A DNA stretch of 64,000 bases from NCBI GenBank assembly GCA_934691935.1, contig CAKUTH010000002.1, positions 248,001 to 312,000 of the forward strand, given 5' to 3'. This document shows, in pieces, positions 48,842 to 57,988 of this stretch. Position 1 is the first letter of the stretch. Each line of letters begins with the position of its first letter. The DNA is from an uncultured Candidatus Melainabacteria bacterium. Lineage in GTDB: Bacteria > Cyanobacteriota > Vampirovibrionia > Gastranaerophilales > Gastranaerophilaceae. The notes under the pieces are model-generated. The model did not search any database and was not told the DNA's origin. It saw nothing but the letters and a program-made list of their open reading frames with translations. Position numbers and translations under genes: made by a program.

Positions 48842-49870
48842 ATGTTAATGGATAAATTAGAAATATTTTTGATAACTTATAATAGAGCATCAATGTTGCA
48901 AAAAACATTAATGCAAATATTGGATGAAAATTCTCCAATAAAAGATTTTCCAATAACTATCCTGGATAACAATTCCAGTGATGATACTGCACTTATTGTG
49001 CAACAATATCAATCTCGTTATCCTAATTTACGCTACAAAAAGAACAAATATAATATTGGTGGAAACGCTAACATTGTTCAAGCGTTTTATAAAGCATCTA
49101 AAGAATATGTATGGGTACTTGCAGATAACGACAATTATTCTTGGGATGCTTGGGAACAAGTAAAACAAGAAATTGACAAACAGGTCGATGCAATAGTTGT
49201 TGCGACATACGAACATCCAAAACTCGATGTAGCACAATTATTTTTGCAAACAACTTTTTTGCCTGGCGTAATTTATAAGACATCTAATATTGATGATACT
49301 GTTATGGGAAATATGGAATTTAATATTTCAAATTTGTTTCCACATTTAGCTTTATCAGCAAAATTAATTAATGAAAAAAAGAATATTGTAATTTTGGATA
49401 AGCCCATTGTAATTGTTGGCTGTAATGATGATGAAACTGGCAATTATGTTTATACAAGGGGATATGAAGGCTTTGTACATCCATTGCAAAAATCAATGAA
49501 TTGGATTAGTGGTTATGCAAATACTTTGCATTTAATAAAAGATGATAAAATCAGAAATTATATTATTTCGCACAATAGTTATTGTACTGAGTTGAATTCT
49601 GCAAAATTTTTCTTTTATAAAGATAAAGCTGCAAGTAGAAGTTTGTATAATTATTTGTGTGTATTTGCGGTTCTTTCTTGGTGGGATAGATTGAAATTTT
49701 TGATAAATTATATTCTTTATTTAACGATTTATAAGATTATTTTTATCAGTCATAGAAAAGTTTTTAATAAAAATAGCAATGAATATGTGATTCAATTCGA
49801 CCTTATGTTATTTGGATTTATAAAAACTAAGCTATTTAGAATAACAAAGAAAATAAAAGGAGAAAATTGA
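48842..49870 (+). CDS. Family 2-like glycosyltransferase
   Basis: A 342-residue protein. Its N-terminal half is a GT-A fold: LEIFLITYNRASMLQKTL, ITILDNNSSDDT, NIGGNANIVQAFYKA and VWVLADNDNYSWDAWEQV (DxD as DND). The C-terminal part is helical with a hydrophobic stretch (LSWWDRLKFLINYILYL). The start at 48842 follows AAGTGAG and lies just after the preceding gene. Its stop overlaps the rfbF start, so the two are coupled. Confidence 0.85.
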   Translation: MLMDKLEIFLITYNRASMLQKTLMQILDENSPIKDFPITILDNNSSDDTALIVQQYQSRYPNLRYKKNKYNIGGNANIVQAFYKASKEYVWVLADNDNYSWDAWEQVKQEIDKQVDAIVVATYEHPKLDVAQLFLQTTFLPGVIYKTSNIDDTVMGNMEFNISNLFPHLALSAKLINEKKNIVILDKPIVIVGCNDDETGNYVYTRGYEGFVHPLQKSMNWISGYANTLHLIKDDKIRNYIISHNSYCTELNSAKFFFYKDKAASRSLYNYLCVFAVLSWWDRLKFLINYILYLTIYKIIFISHRKVFNKNSNEYVIQFDLMLFGFIKTKLFRITKKIKGEN

Positions 49871-50673
49871 TGAAAGTTGTTATCTTAGCTGGTGGTCTTG
49901 GAACAAGATTATCTGAAGAAACAAAACTTGTACCAAAACCAATGGTAGAAATTGGTGGAAAACCAATTCTATGGCACATTATGAAATTGTATTCATATTA
50001 CGGTTTTAATGATTTTGTAATTTTAACTGGTTATAAATCTCATGTTATTAAGGATTATTTTGTACATTACTATCAACAATATTCTGATATTACTGTTGAT
50101 ATGGTAAATAATACTGTCGATATTCATAGAATTCAAACAGAACCTTGGAAGGTAACAATGCTTTATACTGGTCAGAATACAATGACTGGTTCTCGTATAA
50201 AAAAAGCTCAGGAATATATTGGTGACGAGCAGTTTATGCTGACTTATGGTGACGGTGTTAGTGATATTAATATAAAAAAATTATTAGAATGCCATAAAAA
50301 AAGTGGAAAATATTTGACTTTAACTGCAGTAAAACCAAGTGGAAAATTTGGTGCATTAGATATTTCTGATGATGGTTCAATAAATACTTTTCAAGAGAAA
50401 CCGCAAGGTGATGGTTCTTGGATTAATGGTGGTTTTATGGTTTGCGAACCAGAAGTATTTAACTATATAGAACAAAATAGAGATGATGTGATTTTTGAAA
50501 GAACACCATTAGAAAAGCTCGCATCTGATAAACAATTAAACTCTTATAAACATGAAGGTTTTTGGTATCCGATGGACACACTTCATGGGAAAAACCAATT
50601 AACCAAAATGTGGTTGTCTGGTGAAGCTCCTTGGGCAGTTTGGCATAACAAAAAAGAGGTAGCTAATGTTTAA
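49870..50673 (+). CDS. rfbF: Glucose-1-phosphate cytidylyltransferase
   Basis: A 267-residue enzyme that makes CDP-glucose, the first step to CDP-3,6-dideoxyhexoses. It has KVVILAGGLGTRLSEETKLVPKPMVEIGGKPILWHIMK (seen as GGLGTRL and PKPM), LTYGDGVSDI with the metal-binding Asp, and ALDISDDGSINTFQEKPQGDG. The length is standard. The ATG at 49870 follows AAAGGAG. The next gene, rfbG, overlaps its end by 8 nt. Confidence 0.95.
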   Translation: MKVVILAGGLGTRLSEETKLVPKPMVEIGGKPILWHIMKLYSYYGFNDFVILTGYKSHVIKDYFVHYYQQYSDITVDMVNNTVDIHRIQTEPWKVTMLYTGQNTMTGSRIKKAQEYIGDEQFMLTYGDGVSDINIKKLLECHKKSGKYLTLTAVKPSGKFGALDISDDGSINTFQEKPQGDGSWINGGFMVCEPEVFNYIEQNRDDVIFERTPLEKLASDKQLNSYKHEGFWYPMDTLHGKNQLTKMWLSGEAPWAVWHNKKEVANV

Positions 50674-51760
50674 TAATATTTATCGTGGTAAAAGAGTGTT
50701 TTTAACGGGTCATACTGGTTTCAAAGGAAGCTGGCTCGCATTGTGGCTTACGCAATTAGGAGCAAAAGTTTGCGGATATTCTCTTGAACCTAACACAAAG
50801 CCTTCTATGTTCAAAGAATTATTAATCGAAAATAGAATTGAAAAATCAATTATCGGAAATATTTTAGATATCGGAAAACTTGAACAATCAATGAAAGAAT
50901 TTCAACCTGATATTGTTTTTCACTTAGCGGCACAACCGTTAGTTAGATTATCTTATTCTGAGCCTATCTTAACTTATCAGACAAATGTTATAGGTTCGTT
51001 GAATGTTTTGGAAGTTGCTAGACATACTCCATCTGTTAAAGCGTTTGTCAATATTACGACGGATAAATGCTACGAAAATAAAGAAGTAAATCGCGGTTAT
51101 AAAGAAGATGAGCCGATGGGTGGATATGATATGTATTCTTCTTCCAAAGGATGTGTCGAAATTATGTCATCATCTTTCAGACGTTCATTTCTACAAGATG
51201 AAGATACTTATGCAATGGCGACGGCTCGTGCTGGAAACGTTATTGGCGGTGGCGATTGGGCAGAAGATAGATTAATTCCCGATTGCGTACGTTATATTAA
51301 TGCAGATGAAAAAATTGAAATTAGAAATCCAATTGCAGTAAGACCTTGGCAACATGTATTAGAACCTCTTTCAGGGTATTTGCTTTTGGGACAAAAACTT
51401 TTGGAAGAAGGTAAAAAGTATGCAGAAGGGTTTAATTTCGGGCCGAATGAGGATAGCGTTCTAAGAGTTGCTGATGTTGCAAAGAAAGTTTGCGAATATT
51501 ATGGCAAGGGCGAAGTTGTTGTTCAAAAACGTGATAATTTGCACGAAGCAAATTTATTGATGCTAAATATTGAAAAAGCAGAACAGGTTTTAGGTTGGAC
51601 GCCGACTTTTACGGCAGATGAAGCAATTAAACATACTGTTGAGTGGTATAAACATTTTTATAATCAAGATACTGATATGTACGCTTTTACAATGAAACAA
51701 ATTGAAGAATATACAACCAAAAGAGGGCTATATGAATTTTATCAAAAAAGTAAAATTTGA
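50666..51760 (+). CDS. rfbG: CDP-glucose 4,6-dehydratase
   Basis: A 364-residue short-chain dehydrogenase-type enzyme that converts CDP-glucose to CDP-4-keto-6-deoxyglucose. It has the NAD-binding FLTGHTGFKGSWLALWL, VFHLAAQPLVRLSYSEP, NITTDKCYENKE and the catalytic YSSSKGCVE (as MYSSSKG), with ARAGNVIGGGDWAEDRLIPD later. Those last features are typical of RfbG. It overlaps the acetyltransferase gene by 29 nt. Confidence 0.95.
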   Translation: MFNNIYRGKRVFLTGHTGFKGSWLALWLTQLGAKVCGYSLEPNTKPSMFKELLIENRIEKSIIGNILDIGKLEQSMKEFQPDIVFHLAAQPLVRLSYSEPILTYQTNVIGSLNVLEVARHTPSVKAFVNITTDKCYENKEVNRGYKEDEPMGGYDMYSSSKGCVEIMSSSFRRSFLQDEDTYAMATARAGNVIGGGDWAEDRLIPDCVRYINADEKIEIRNPIAVRPWQHVLEPLSGYLLLGQKLLEEGKKYAEGFNFGPNEDSVLRVADVAKKVCEYYGKGEVVVQKRDNLHEANLLMLNIEKAEQVLGWTPTFTADEAIKHTVEWYKHFYNQDTDMYAFTMKQIEEYTTKRGLYEFYQKSKI

Positions 51761-52448
51761 AGATACCAGAAAATTGATTATTTTTGGTATTATAAAAATT
51801 TCATATAAAAAGAAAAAAAGATTATCTACTATAAAAATTAAAGATTTGGGTGAAAATAATCTAATAAATAATAAAACTCCATCGGATATTTGTTCCATAC
51901 AAGATGGTGGAGAAATTATTATAAAAGGTAATAATAACAAAATCATTATAGGAGAGTTAACTTCTTTTCGAAATTGTCATATTGAACTATTAGGAGATAA
52001 TATCACTTTTTGCATTGGTAAAGATTCTAAATTTAAAGGTCTATATGCAGTTATTTCTGGTTGCAAAAACGGTGATACTAACGTAACAATCGGTGATAAT
52101 TTTTGGAATATTGAAAATTTGCAATTGTTTGCAGGTGGCGAGAAAAACATGAATTTAAGTATTGGCAATAATTGTTTGTTTAGCAGAAATATTGCTATAT
52201 ATGCTGGTGATGGACATAAAATATTCAATAATGATGGCAAAATTATTAATAATCCAGAACACTCAATAGAAATAGGAGATCATGTTTGGATTGGTCATGG
52301 GGTGCATATTTGCAAAGGGGTTAAAATTTCTGATAACTCAATTGTAGGTATGGGAAGTGTTGTCACAAAAAGGTTTAATCTTGAGAATGTCATATTAGCA
52401 GGTAATCCCGCAAAAATTGTGAAAGAAAATATTAATTGGGAGCGATAA
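51732..52448 (+). CDS. Left-handed beta-helix (hexapeptide) acyltransferase
   Basis: A 238-residue protein with repeated hexapeptide turns forming a left-handed beta helix (from about residue 60: IIIKGNNNKIIIGE to VTIGDNFWNIEN). A catalytic-type His occurs in AGDGHKIF and the late IEIGDHVWIGHGVHICKGVKI, SIVGMGSVVTKRF and AGNPAKIVKEN match the CatB/NodL-type acetyltransferases. It probably acetylates a sugar of the repeat unit. The start at 51732 (AGAGGG upstream) is preferred because the longer frame would begin deep inside rfbG. Confidence 0.88.
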   Translation: MNFIKKVKFEDTRKLIIFGIIKISYKKKKRLSTIKIKDLGENNLINNKTPSDICSIQDGGEIIIKGNNNKIIIGELTSFRNCHIELLGDNITFCIGKDSKFKGLYAVISGCKNGDTNVTIGDNFWNIENLQLFAGGEKNMNLSIGNNCLFSRNIAIYAGDGHKIFNNDGKIINNPEHSIEIGDHVWIGHGVHICKGVKISDNSIVGMGSVVTKRFNLENVILAGNPAKIVKENINWER

Positions 52449-52468
52449 AAAAACAAGGAGAATATAAC

Positions 52469-53821
52469 GTGGAACAAAAGTTGCGTAATAAAGTAAAGCA
52501 GGCAGCAAAAGAATACTATAAAGAAGTGTTTGGTAAAAAACGAGAATTTGATTATATTCCGCCAAGTGGAAAACTTTTGGGCGAAGAAGAATTATTGAAT
52601 ATGATTGATGCTTCTCTTGATATGTGGCTAACAGCAGGAAGATTTAATAAAGAATTTGAACAAAAATTTGCGAAATATATGGGTGTAAAATATGCGCTTT
52701 CTACAAACTCTGGATCTAGTGCAAATTTACTTGCTTTTTCAGCTCTAACTTCACATAAATTAGGTGATAGGGCATTGAAAAAAGGTGATGAAGTTATTTC
52801 TGTTGCAGCTGGTTTCCCAACGACAATCAACCCAATAATTCAAAACGGTATGATACCTGTATTTGTAGATTGCGAAATTGGAACTTATAACATTGATGCC
52901 GACAAAATTGAAGAAGCAATTACAGAAAAAACAAAAGCTATCTTTTTAGCTCATACTTTAGGTAATAGTTATGATTTGGACAAAATTATGGCACTTGCTG
53001 AAAAATATAATCTTTGGGTTATAGAAGATAGTTGTGATGCATTAGGTGGTGAATACAAAGGCAAAAAGATTGGTACAATCGGTCATATCGGAACGTTTAG
53101 TTTTTATCCTGCACACCATTTGACAATGGGAGAAGGTGGTGCTGTAATTACAAATGATTCACAATTATATAAAATAATAATGTCGTTCAGAGATTGGGGG
53201 AGAGATTGTTGTTGCCCTCCTGGACGTGATGGGGTTTGTGGAAAAAGATTTACGCAACAGTTAGGAAATTTGCCTTATGGCTATGACCATAAATATACGT
53301 ATTCTCATGTTGGTTATAATTTGAAAATTACTGATTGGCAAGCAGCTTTGGGTTGTTCACAAATTGAAAAGTTAGATGGATTTTTGGCGATAAGAAAACG
53401 TAATGCGGAACTTTTGACAAAATTGCTTTCCGATTTACAAAATTATTTAATTTTGCCTATCGTGAAAGATGGTGTAAAGCCATCTTGGTTTGGGTATTTG
53501 ATTTCTGTAAAAGAAGATGCCCCGTTTACAAAACAGCAATTGGTTGAATATTTGGAAAGTCACGGAGTTGGAACGCGTCAATTATTTGCTGGAAATATTT
53601 TAAGGCAACCGATGATTGTTGATAATGATATTGATTTTAGAATTGGCAATGGTAAATTAATGAACTCAAAAGATTTGACGGAAGAAACGTATAAACTTTT
53701 ACTAAAAACCGATTTTATAATGAACAATACTTTTTGGGTAGGTACATTCCCAGCTTTGGGTGAAAAAGAAGTTACAAGAATTGCAAATACGATAAAGGAA
53801 TTTATAAAGGAGAAAATATAA
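52469..53821 (+). CDS. rfbH: CDP-4-dehydro-6-deoxy-D-glucose 3-dehydratase (RfbH)
   Basis: A 450-residue PMP-dependent, iron-sulfur enzyme that removes the 3-hydroxyl of CDP-4-keto-6-deoxyglucose. As in known RfbH/AscC enzymes, the usual PLP lysine is replaced by His in FYPAHHLTMGEGGAV. A cysteine cluster, DCCCPPGRDGVCGKRF, supplies the 2Fe-2S site. The reaction needs an electron donor (RfbI/AscD in other species), but no such reductase is next to it; an iron-sulfur LdpA-like protein follows instead. The GTG start follows AAGGAG by 8 nt. Confidence 0.95.
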   Translation: MEQKLRNKVKQAAKEYYKEVFGKKREFDYIPPSGKLLGEEELLNMIDASLDMWLTAGRFNKEFEQKFAKYMGVKYALSTNSGSSANLLAFSALTSHKLGDRALKKGDEVISVAAGFPTTINPIIQNGMIPVFVDCEIGTYNIDADKIEEAITEKTKAIFLAHTLGNSYDLDKIMALAEKYNLWVIEDSCDALGGEYKGKKIGTIGHIGTFSFYPAHHLTMGEGGAVITNDSQLYKIIMSFRDWGRDCCCPPGRDGVCGKRFTQQLGNLPYGYDHKYTYSHVGYNLKITDWQAALGCSQIEKLDGFLAIRKRNAELLTKLLSDLQNYLILPIVKDGVKPSWFGYLISVKEDAPFTKQQLVEYLESHGVGTRQLFAGNILRQPMIVDNDIDFRIGNGKLMNSKDLTEETYKLLLKTDFIMNNTFWVGTFPALGEKEVTRIANTIKEFIKEKI

Positions 53822-54790
53822 ATGCTATTAGATTTGTTTAAAGATAAAAAATGTTTCAAATTAGTCTGTGGAGCTGGAAATGAAGATGCAATTGAAGTTG
53901 AAAAATTAGTAACTTTGTATTCTAAAGCTGGTTGTAATTTTTTTGATTTATGTGCAAAACCTGAAATTGTTGATGCTGCAAAAAGAGGTTTAGAAAGAGC
54001 AGGAATTAAAGAAAATCGTTATTTATGTGTAAGTGTTGGCATTAAAGGCGATCCGCATGTAAGTAAAGCGTTAATCCATCCTCAAAATTGTGTAAAATGT
54101 GGAGCTTGTAGTAATGTATGTTTGCAAAACGCAATTATAGAGGGTGAAGATAGTTATAAAATCAATACTATAAGATGTATTGGCTGTGGCAGATGTACAA
54201 AAGTTTGTCCTAAAAATTGCGTTGAAATGACTAGTGCATTCAAAAATTTGCGAGAGGTACTTCCTCCTATCATTGAAAAAGGAATAGATTGTATAGAATT
54301 TCATGCATTAGGTGAAGACGAAAATGAAGTTGATGAAAAATGGAATGATATAAATGATTTATATGATGGACCGTTAAGTATTTGTATTGACCGTTCAAAA
54401 TTAGGAAATGAAAGAGTTTTAAAAAGAATAAATAGAATGCTTGAAAAAAGGAAACCATATACAACAATTATTCAAGCTGATGGTTGTCCGATGAGTGGAG
54501 GTAAAGATGATTTCAAAACTACATTGCAAACAGTTGCAATGGCAGAAATTTTCCAAAATGCGAAATTGCCAGTTTATCTTCTTCTTTCTGGAGGAACAAA
54601 TTCAAAATCTACAGAACTTGCAAAAATGTGTGATATTAATGCTGGCGGTGTCGCAATAGGATCTTTTGCAAGAAAGATTGTTAAAGAATATATTGATAGA
54701 GAGGATTTTTTGGATAATAAAGAAGCATTTTCCAAGGCGCTTGTCATAGCTAAAAATCTTGTTGATGTTTCATTGGAGTATATGGTATGA
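53822..54790 (+). CDS. LdpA-like iron-sulfur protein in the glycan operon
   Basis: A 322-residue protein. Its N-terminus (FKLVCGAGNEDAIEVEKLV, then AGCNFFDLCAKPEIV) and C-terminal half (QADGCPMSGGKDDFKTTLQT, AKLPVYLLLSGGTNSKS) follow the pattern of cyanobacterial LdpA, a redox-linked protein known as an input to the circadian clock. Two 4Fe-4S motifs sit in the middle (CVKCGACSNVCLQNA and CIGCGRCTKVCPKNC, residues about 91-140). Direct adjacency to rfbH suggests it may deliver electrons to that enzyme; this is inference. LdpA similarity is from remembered motifs and needs a profile search. Confidence 0.75.
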   Translation: MLLDLFKDKKCFKLVCGAGNEDAIEVEKLVTLYSKAGCNFFDLCAKPEIVDAAKRGLERAGIKENRYLCVSVGIKGDPHVSKALIHPQNCVKCGACSNVCLQNAIIEGEDSYKINTIRCIGCGRCTKVCPKNCVEMTSAFKNLREVLPPIIEKGIDCIEFHALGEDENEVDEKWNDINDLYDGPLSICIDRSKLGNERVLKRINRMLEKRKPYTTIIQADGCPMSGGKDDFKTTLQTVAMAEIFQNAKLPVYLLLSGGTNSKSTELAKMCDINAGGVAIGSFARKIVKEYIDREDFLDNKEAFSKALVIAKNLVDVSLEYMV

Positions 54791-55545
54791 TGGCAGATTT
54801 ATATACAAAAAATTGGATAATTAAAAATGTTGACACTGTTTTGTTTGATAAAGATGGAACTTTTATAGATGCCCATGTATATTGGGGAAGAATTATTGAA
54901 CTTAGAATTCAGGCGGTTATGAATTTTTATCAAATAGATGATAAATATTTTGATGAATTATGTTTGTCATTAGGGTACGATACAAAAAATAAAATTCTTA
55001 TAGAAAAAGGACCAATTGCTTTATTGGCAAGAGAAGCAGTTGTAAATTCGTTAATTGAAAAACTTAAAGAATTGAATATAAATGCAGTTTCTTCTGAAAT
55101 AGCAGATATATTTAAAAATGTTCATGAAAAGTTCTTGGATGAAATTTTTGACTATGTTAAGCCAATAAAAGAGGCAGAGGTTTTATTTAAACGACTAAAA
55201 GAAAAGGGAGTGAAACTCGCAGTCGTAACATCTGATATGAAATTAAATACGGATGCGATATTAGAAAAAACTAATCTTGCACAATATTTTGATTTAGTTA
55301 TTGGCAAAGATAATTGTACAAAAGCAAAAAAAACAGGAGAACCAGCGTTAATTGCGTTGAAATTATTAAATGCAAATGCTAATACTACAATTTCAGTTGG
55401 TGACGCACCAATGGATTATGAAATGGCTAAAAATGCTAACTTAAAAGGTTCTATTCTTGTTTCAACAGGTCAAATACCAGAAACAAAGTTAAAACAACTT
55501 ACAGATACTACAGTCCAAAATTTAAGTGAGGTTATAGTTAAATGA
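54787..55545 (+). CDS. HAD-family phosphatase of the glycan operon
   Basis: A 252-residue haloacid dehalogenase hydrolase. It has motif I VLFDKDGTFIDAH (the second residue after Asp is Lys, not Leu), motif II AVVTSDMK, a Lys in KAKKTGEPAL, and motif IV ISVGDAPMDYEMAKNA. A helical cap lies between motifs I and II. It may dephosphorylate a sugar phosphate made by the neighbouring aldolases. It overlaps both flanking genes by 4 nt, so the set is co-translated. Confidence 0.85.
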   Translation: MMADLYTKNWIIKNVDTVLFDKDGTFIDAHVYWGRIIELRIQAVMNFYQIDDKYFDELCLSLGYDTKNKILIEKGPIALLAREAVVNSLIEKLKELNINAVSSEIADIFKNVHEKFLDEIFDYVKPIKEAEVLFKRLKEKGVKLAVVTSDMKLNTDAILEKTNLAQYFDLVIGKDNCTKAKKTGEPALIALKLLNANANTTISVGDAPMDYEMAKNANLKGSILVSTGQIPETKLKQLTDTTVQNLSEVIVK

Positions 55546-57236
55546 CAAAATTACTTGATTGTACGATAAGAGATGGTGGTCACCTTAACGGGTGGAATTT
55601 TGAGCCAGAATGTGTAAGAGCATCTTATTATGCAGCCGTAAAAGCGGGAGCTGATATTTTTGAAATTGGATATAGATTTAAAACTCCAAAACCTGAGTGG
55701 GGTTTATTTGCAAAATGTAATGACGGTATGTTATTGAATTTAATAACACCTAATCCAAGATGTAAAATCTCAATAATGATTGATGCTGGTAAGTCAGATG
55801 CTGATGAGTTTAGAGAATGTCGTCCTGACTTAACGCCAATTTCAATTGTCAGAGTAGCAACATATCCTCAAAAACTTGAAGAAGCCTTTGATTTATGTGA
55901 AAAATTAAACAAAAAGGGTTATAGTTTGTCTTTAAATTTAATGGCAATATCTGAGTACAAGGATACGGATTTTGATAAAATTAAGAATTGGAAAAATAAA
56001 TCAATTGTTGAAACGGTTTGTTTTGCTGATAGTTTTGGTTCTTTTGTTCCTAATGATATTGATAAATATTATAACGTAATAAAAGAATTAGGTTTTGAAA
56101 ATGTAAGTTTTCATTCACATAATAATTTACAACTTGCTTTTGCAAATTCACTAAGAGCTTTAGAATTGAATTTTTATTCAATAGATGCATCAATATACGG
56201 TATGGGCAGAGGTTCTGGCAATTTACCTGCAGAAATTATAACAGGATATTTAAGTAAGATTGGTAATTTAAAATACAATCCAGTTGCTTATATTGATGTT
56301 ATTGAAAGATATTATTTAAAATTATCAGAAAAAACACCTTGGGGGTATAGAATTCAATCATTGATTGGCGGATTGAAAAATATTCATCCTTATTATGTAA
56401 ATGGTTTGTTTGATAAGAAATCATTTACAATTAACGAAATTTGGACTGCAGCGGATTTGGTAAAAAAATATGCACCAATCTCGTTTAGTTCGGATAATTT
56501 GAATAATGTTTTATCAGATAAATTCATAAATTATGATGATATTAAAATTAAAAATAAATTATCAGTGTTGCCAGAAGTTGATGCATTTAAGCAAGGTGAT
56601 ATTGAGTTCAAAAATTTGTTTAAAGATCGTAATTTTATGATTATAGCAAGCGGTTCTTCTATAAAAGATAAACAACAAGAAATTAAAAATTTCATTAAAG
56701 AAAAAGATTGTGTAGTAATAGGAACAAATTATTTAGAAAAATTGTATGATACAGATTTTCATTGTTTTGTAAATAGAAAAAGATTTTTAAAATATGTAAA
56801 TTCGACAAAGTCAACACTTTTGTTACCGTCATTTTTTGGTAAAGAATTGGTTGAACAAAATACAAGTAATAAAGTAATGTATTTTGATGTCGAGCTTACA
56901 GACGAAAATACAGATGATTTATTCAAGCAAGATGTGCATGTATACAAATACTTAAATGTAGCTATTTCTGCTATATATTGTGCATATCAAATGGGAGCGA
57001 AAGAGATTTATGCTGTAGGTATAGATGGTTTTGGCAAAAGTGGAAACAAGCGTGAATATTTCTATTATGAAGATGATGTGTATGATAACAAAGAATATTT
57101 AATGCAAGCATATCAGGAGTTATCTGAAAGTTTGGATATAACGAATAAATTTTTAGAAAGCAAATCCATACCATTTTCAATAATAACTGAAACTTCTCAT
57201 GACAAATATTACAGTAATATATTGGGGGAAAATTAA
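55542..57236 (+). CDS. HMGL-like aldolase fused to a DUF115/MptE-like domain
   Basis: A 564-residue two-domain protein. Residues 1-300 or so are a DRE-TIM metallolyase of the HMG-CoA lyase/4-hydroxy-2-oxovalerate aldolase type: LLDCTIRDGGHLNGWNF (catalytic Arg-Asp), the HSHNNLQLAFANS metal site, and DASIYGMGRGSGNLPAE. Residues about 365-564 resemble DUF115/MptE-like domains of glycan proteins: MIIASGSSIKDKQ and MGAKEIYAVGIDGFG. It probably makes or breaks a carbon-carbon bond on a keto-sugar or on its short precursor. The fusion is unusual. Confidence 0.78.
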   Translation: MTKLLDCTIRDGGHLNGWNFEPECVRASYYAAVKAGADIFEIGYRFKTPKPEWGLFAKCNDGMLLNLITPNPRCKISIMIDAGKSDADEFRECRPDLTPISIVRVATYPQKLEEAFDLCEKLNKKGYSLSLNLMAISEYKDTDFDKIKNWKNKSIVETVCFADSFGSFVPNDIDKYYNVIKELGFENVSFHSHNNLQLAFANSLRALELNFYSIDASIYGMGRGSGNLPAEIITGYLSKIGNLKYNPVAYIDVIERYYLKLSEKTPWGYRIQSLIGGLKNIHPYYVNGLFDKKSFTINEIWTAADLVKKYAPISFSSDNLNNVLSDKFINYDDIKIKNKLSVLPEVDAFKQGDIEFKNLFKDRNFMIIASGSSIKDKQQEIKNFIKEKDCVVIGTNYLEKLYDTDFHCFVNRKRFLKYVNSTKSTLLLPSFFGKELVEQNTSNKVMYFDVELTDENTDDLFKQDVHVYKYLNVAISAIYCAYQMGAKEIYAVGIDGFGKSGNKREYFYYEDDVYDNKEYLMQAYQELSESLDITNKFLESKSIPFSIITETSHDKYYSNILGEN

Positions 57237-57988
57237 TGACTATAAAAAAACGATTAAAAAATAATGAACAAATGTTTGGGACTTGGTGCATAATTCCGTC
57301 AATGGAAGTAGTGAATATATTATGCAAATCAGGACTGGATTATGTATTAGTAGATTTTGAACACAGTCCAGTTGATTTTGAAACTGCACAAAAGATGATT
57401 ATGGCAGCTCATGCTGAAAATAAGTATGCGATTTCAAGAGTTGGAAAACTCGATGAAGTTGAAATATTGAGAAGTCTTGATATAGCATCTGATGGTATAA
57501 TAATTCCTCACATAGAAAGTTTAAATGATGTAAATCAATGTCTTGAATATATAAAATATTATCCACAAGGGAACAGAGGATATTCGCCTTATACAAGGGC
57601 TGGTGGATATTGTGTACAAGCGGATTACACACAAAGAGCGAATAAGGATGTTTTATTTGGGATTATTATTGAGAGCAAAAAAGGAATAGAAAATTTAGAT
57701 GAAATTTTAACAAGTCCTGATTTAGATTTAGTTTATTTAGGTGCTTATGATATTTCAATATCATTAGGTTTGGCAGGACAAATTAACCACCCGCAAGTCG
57801 TTGAAGTTTTGGACAAATGCATAGATAAAATAAAGTCAGCAGGAAAAATCGTCGGTGCAATGTACCATACGCAAGAAAATTATGAAAGATTTACACAACA
57901 AGGAGTCAATTTTTTGGTATATAAGGTTGATTCATTGATTATAAATGAAGGTTTAGAACAAGTCAGAACAGTAAGGAATAAAAAATAA
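57236..57988 (+). CDS. HpcH/HpaI-type aldolase
   Basis: A 250-residue class II pyruvate aldolase. It has FGTWCIIPSMEVVNILCKSG, the metal/base region VDFEHSPVDF (Glu and His), the arginine loop in GNRGYSPYTRAGGY, IIIESKKGIENLDEIL (metal Glu) and VYLGAYDISISLGLAG (metal Asp). Such enzymes join pyruvate to an aldehyde, or split the product. In a polysaccharide operon with a second aldolase and a ThDP enzyme it probably builds a branched or long-chain sugar. It shares one base with the previous stop. Confidence 0.9.
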   Translation: MTIKKRLKNNEQMFGTWCIIPSMEVVNILCKSGLDYVLVDFEHSPVDFETAQKMIMAAHAENKYAISRVGKLDEVEILRSLDIASDGIIIPHIESLNDVNQCLEYIKYYPQGNRGYSPYTRAGGYCVQADYTQRANKDVLFGIIIESKKGIENLDEILTSPDLDLVYLGAYDISISLGLAGQINHPQVVEVLDKCIDKIKSAGKIVGAMYHTQENYERFTQQGVNFLVYKVDSLIINEGLEQVRTVRNKK

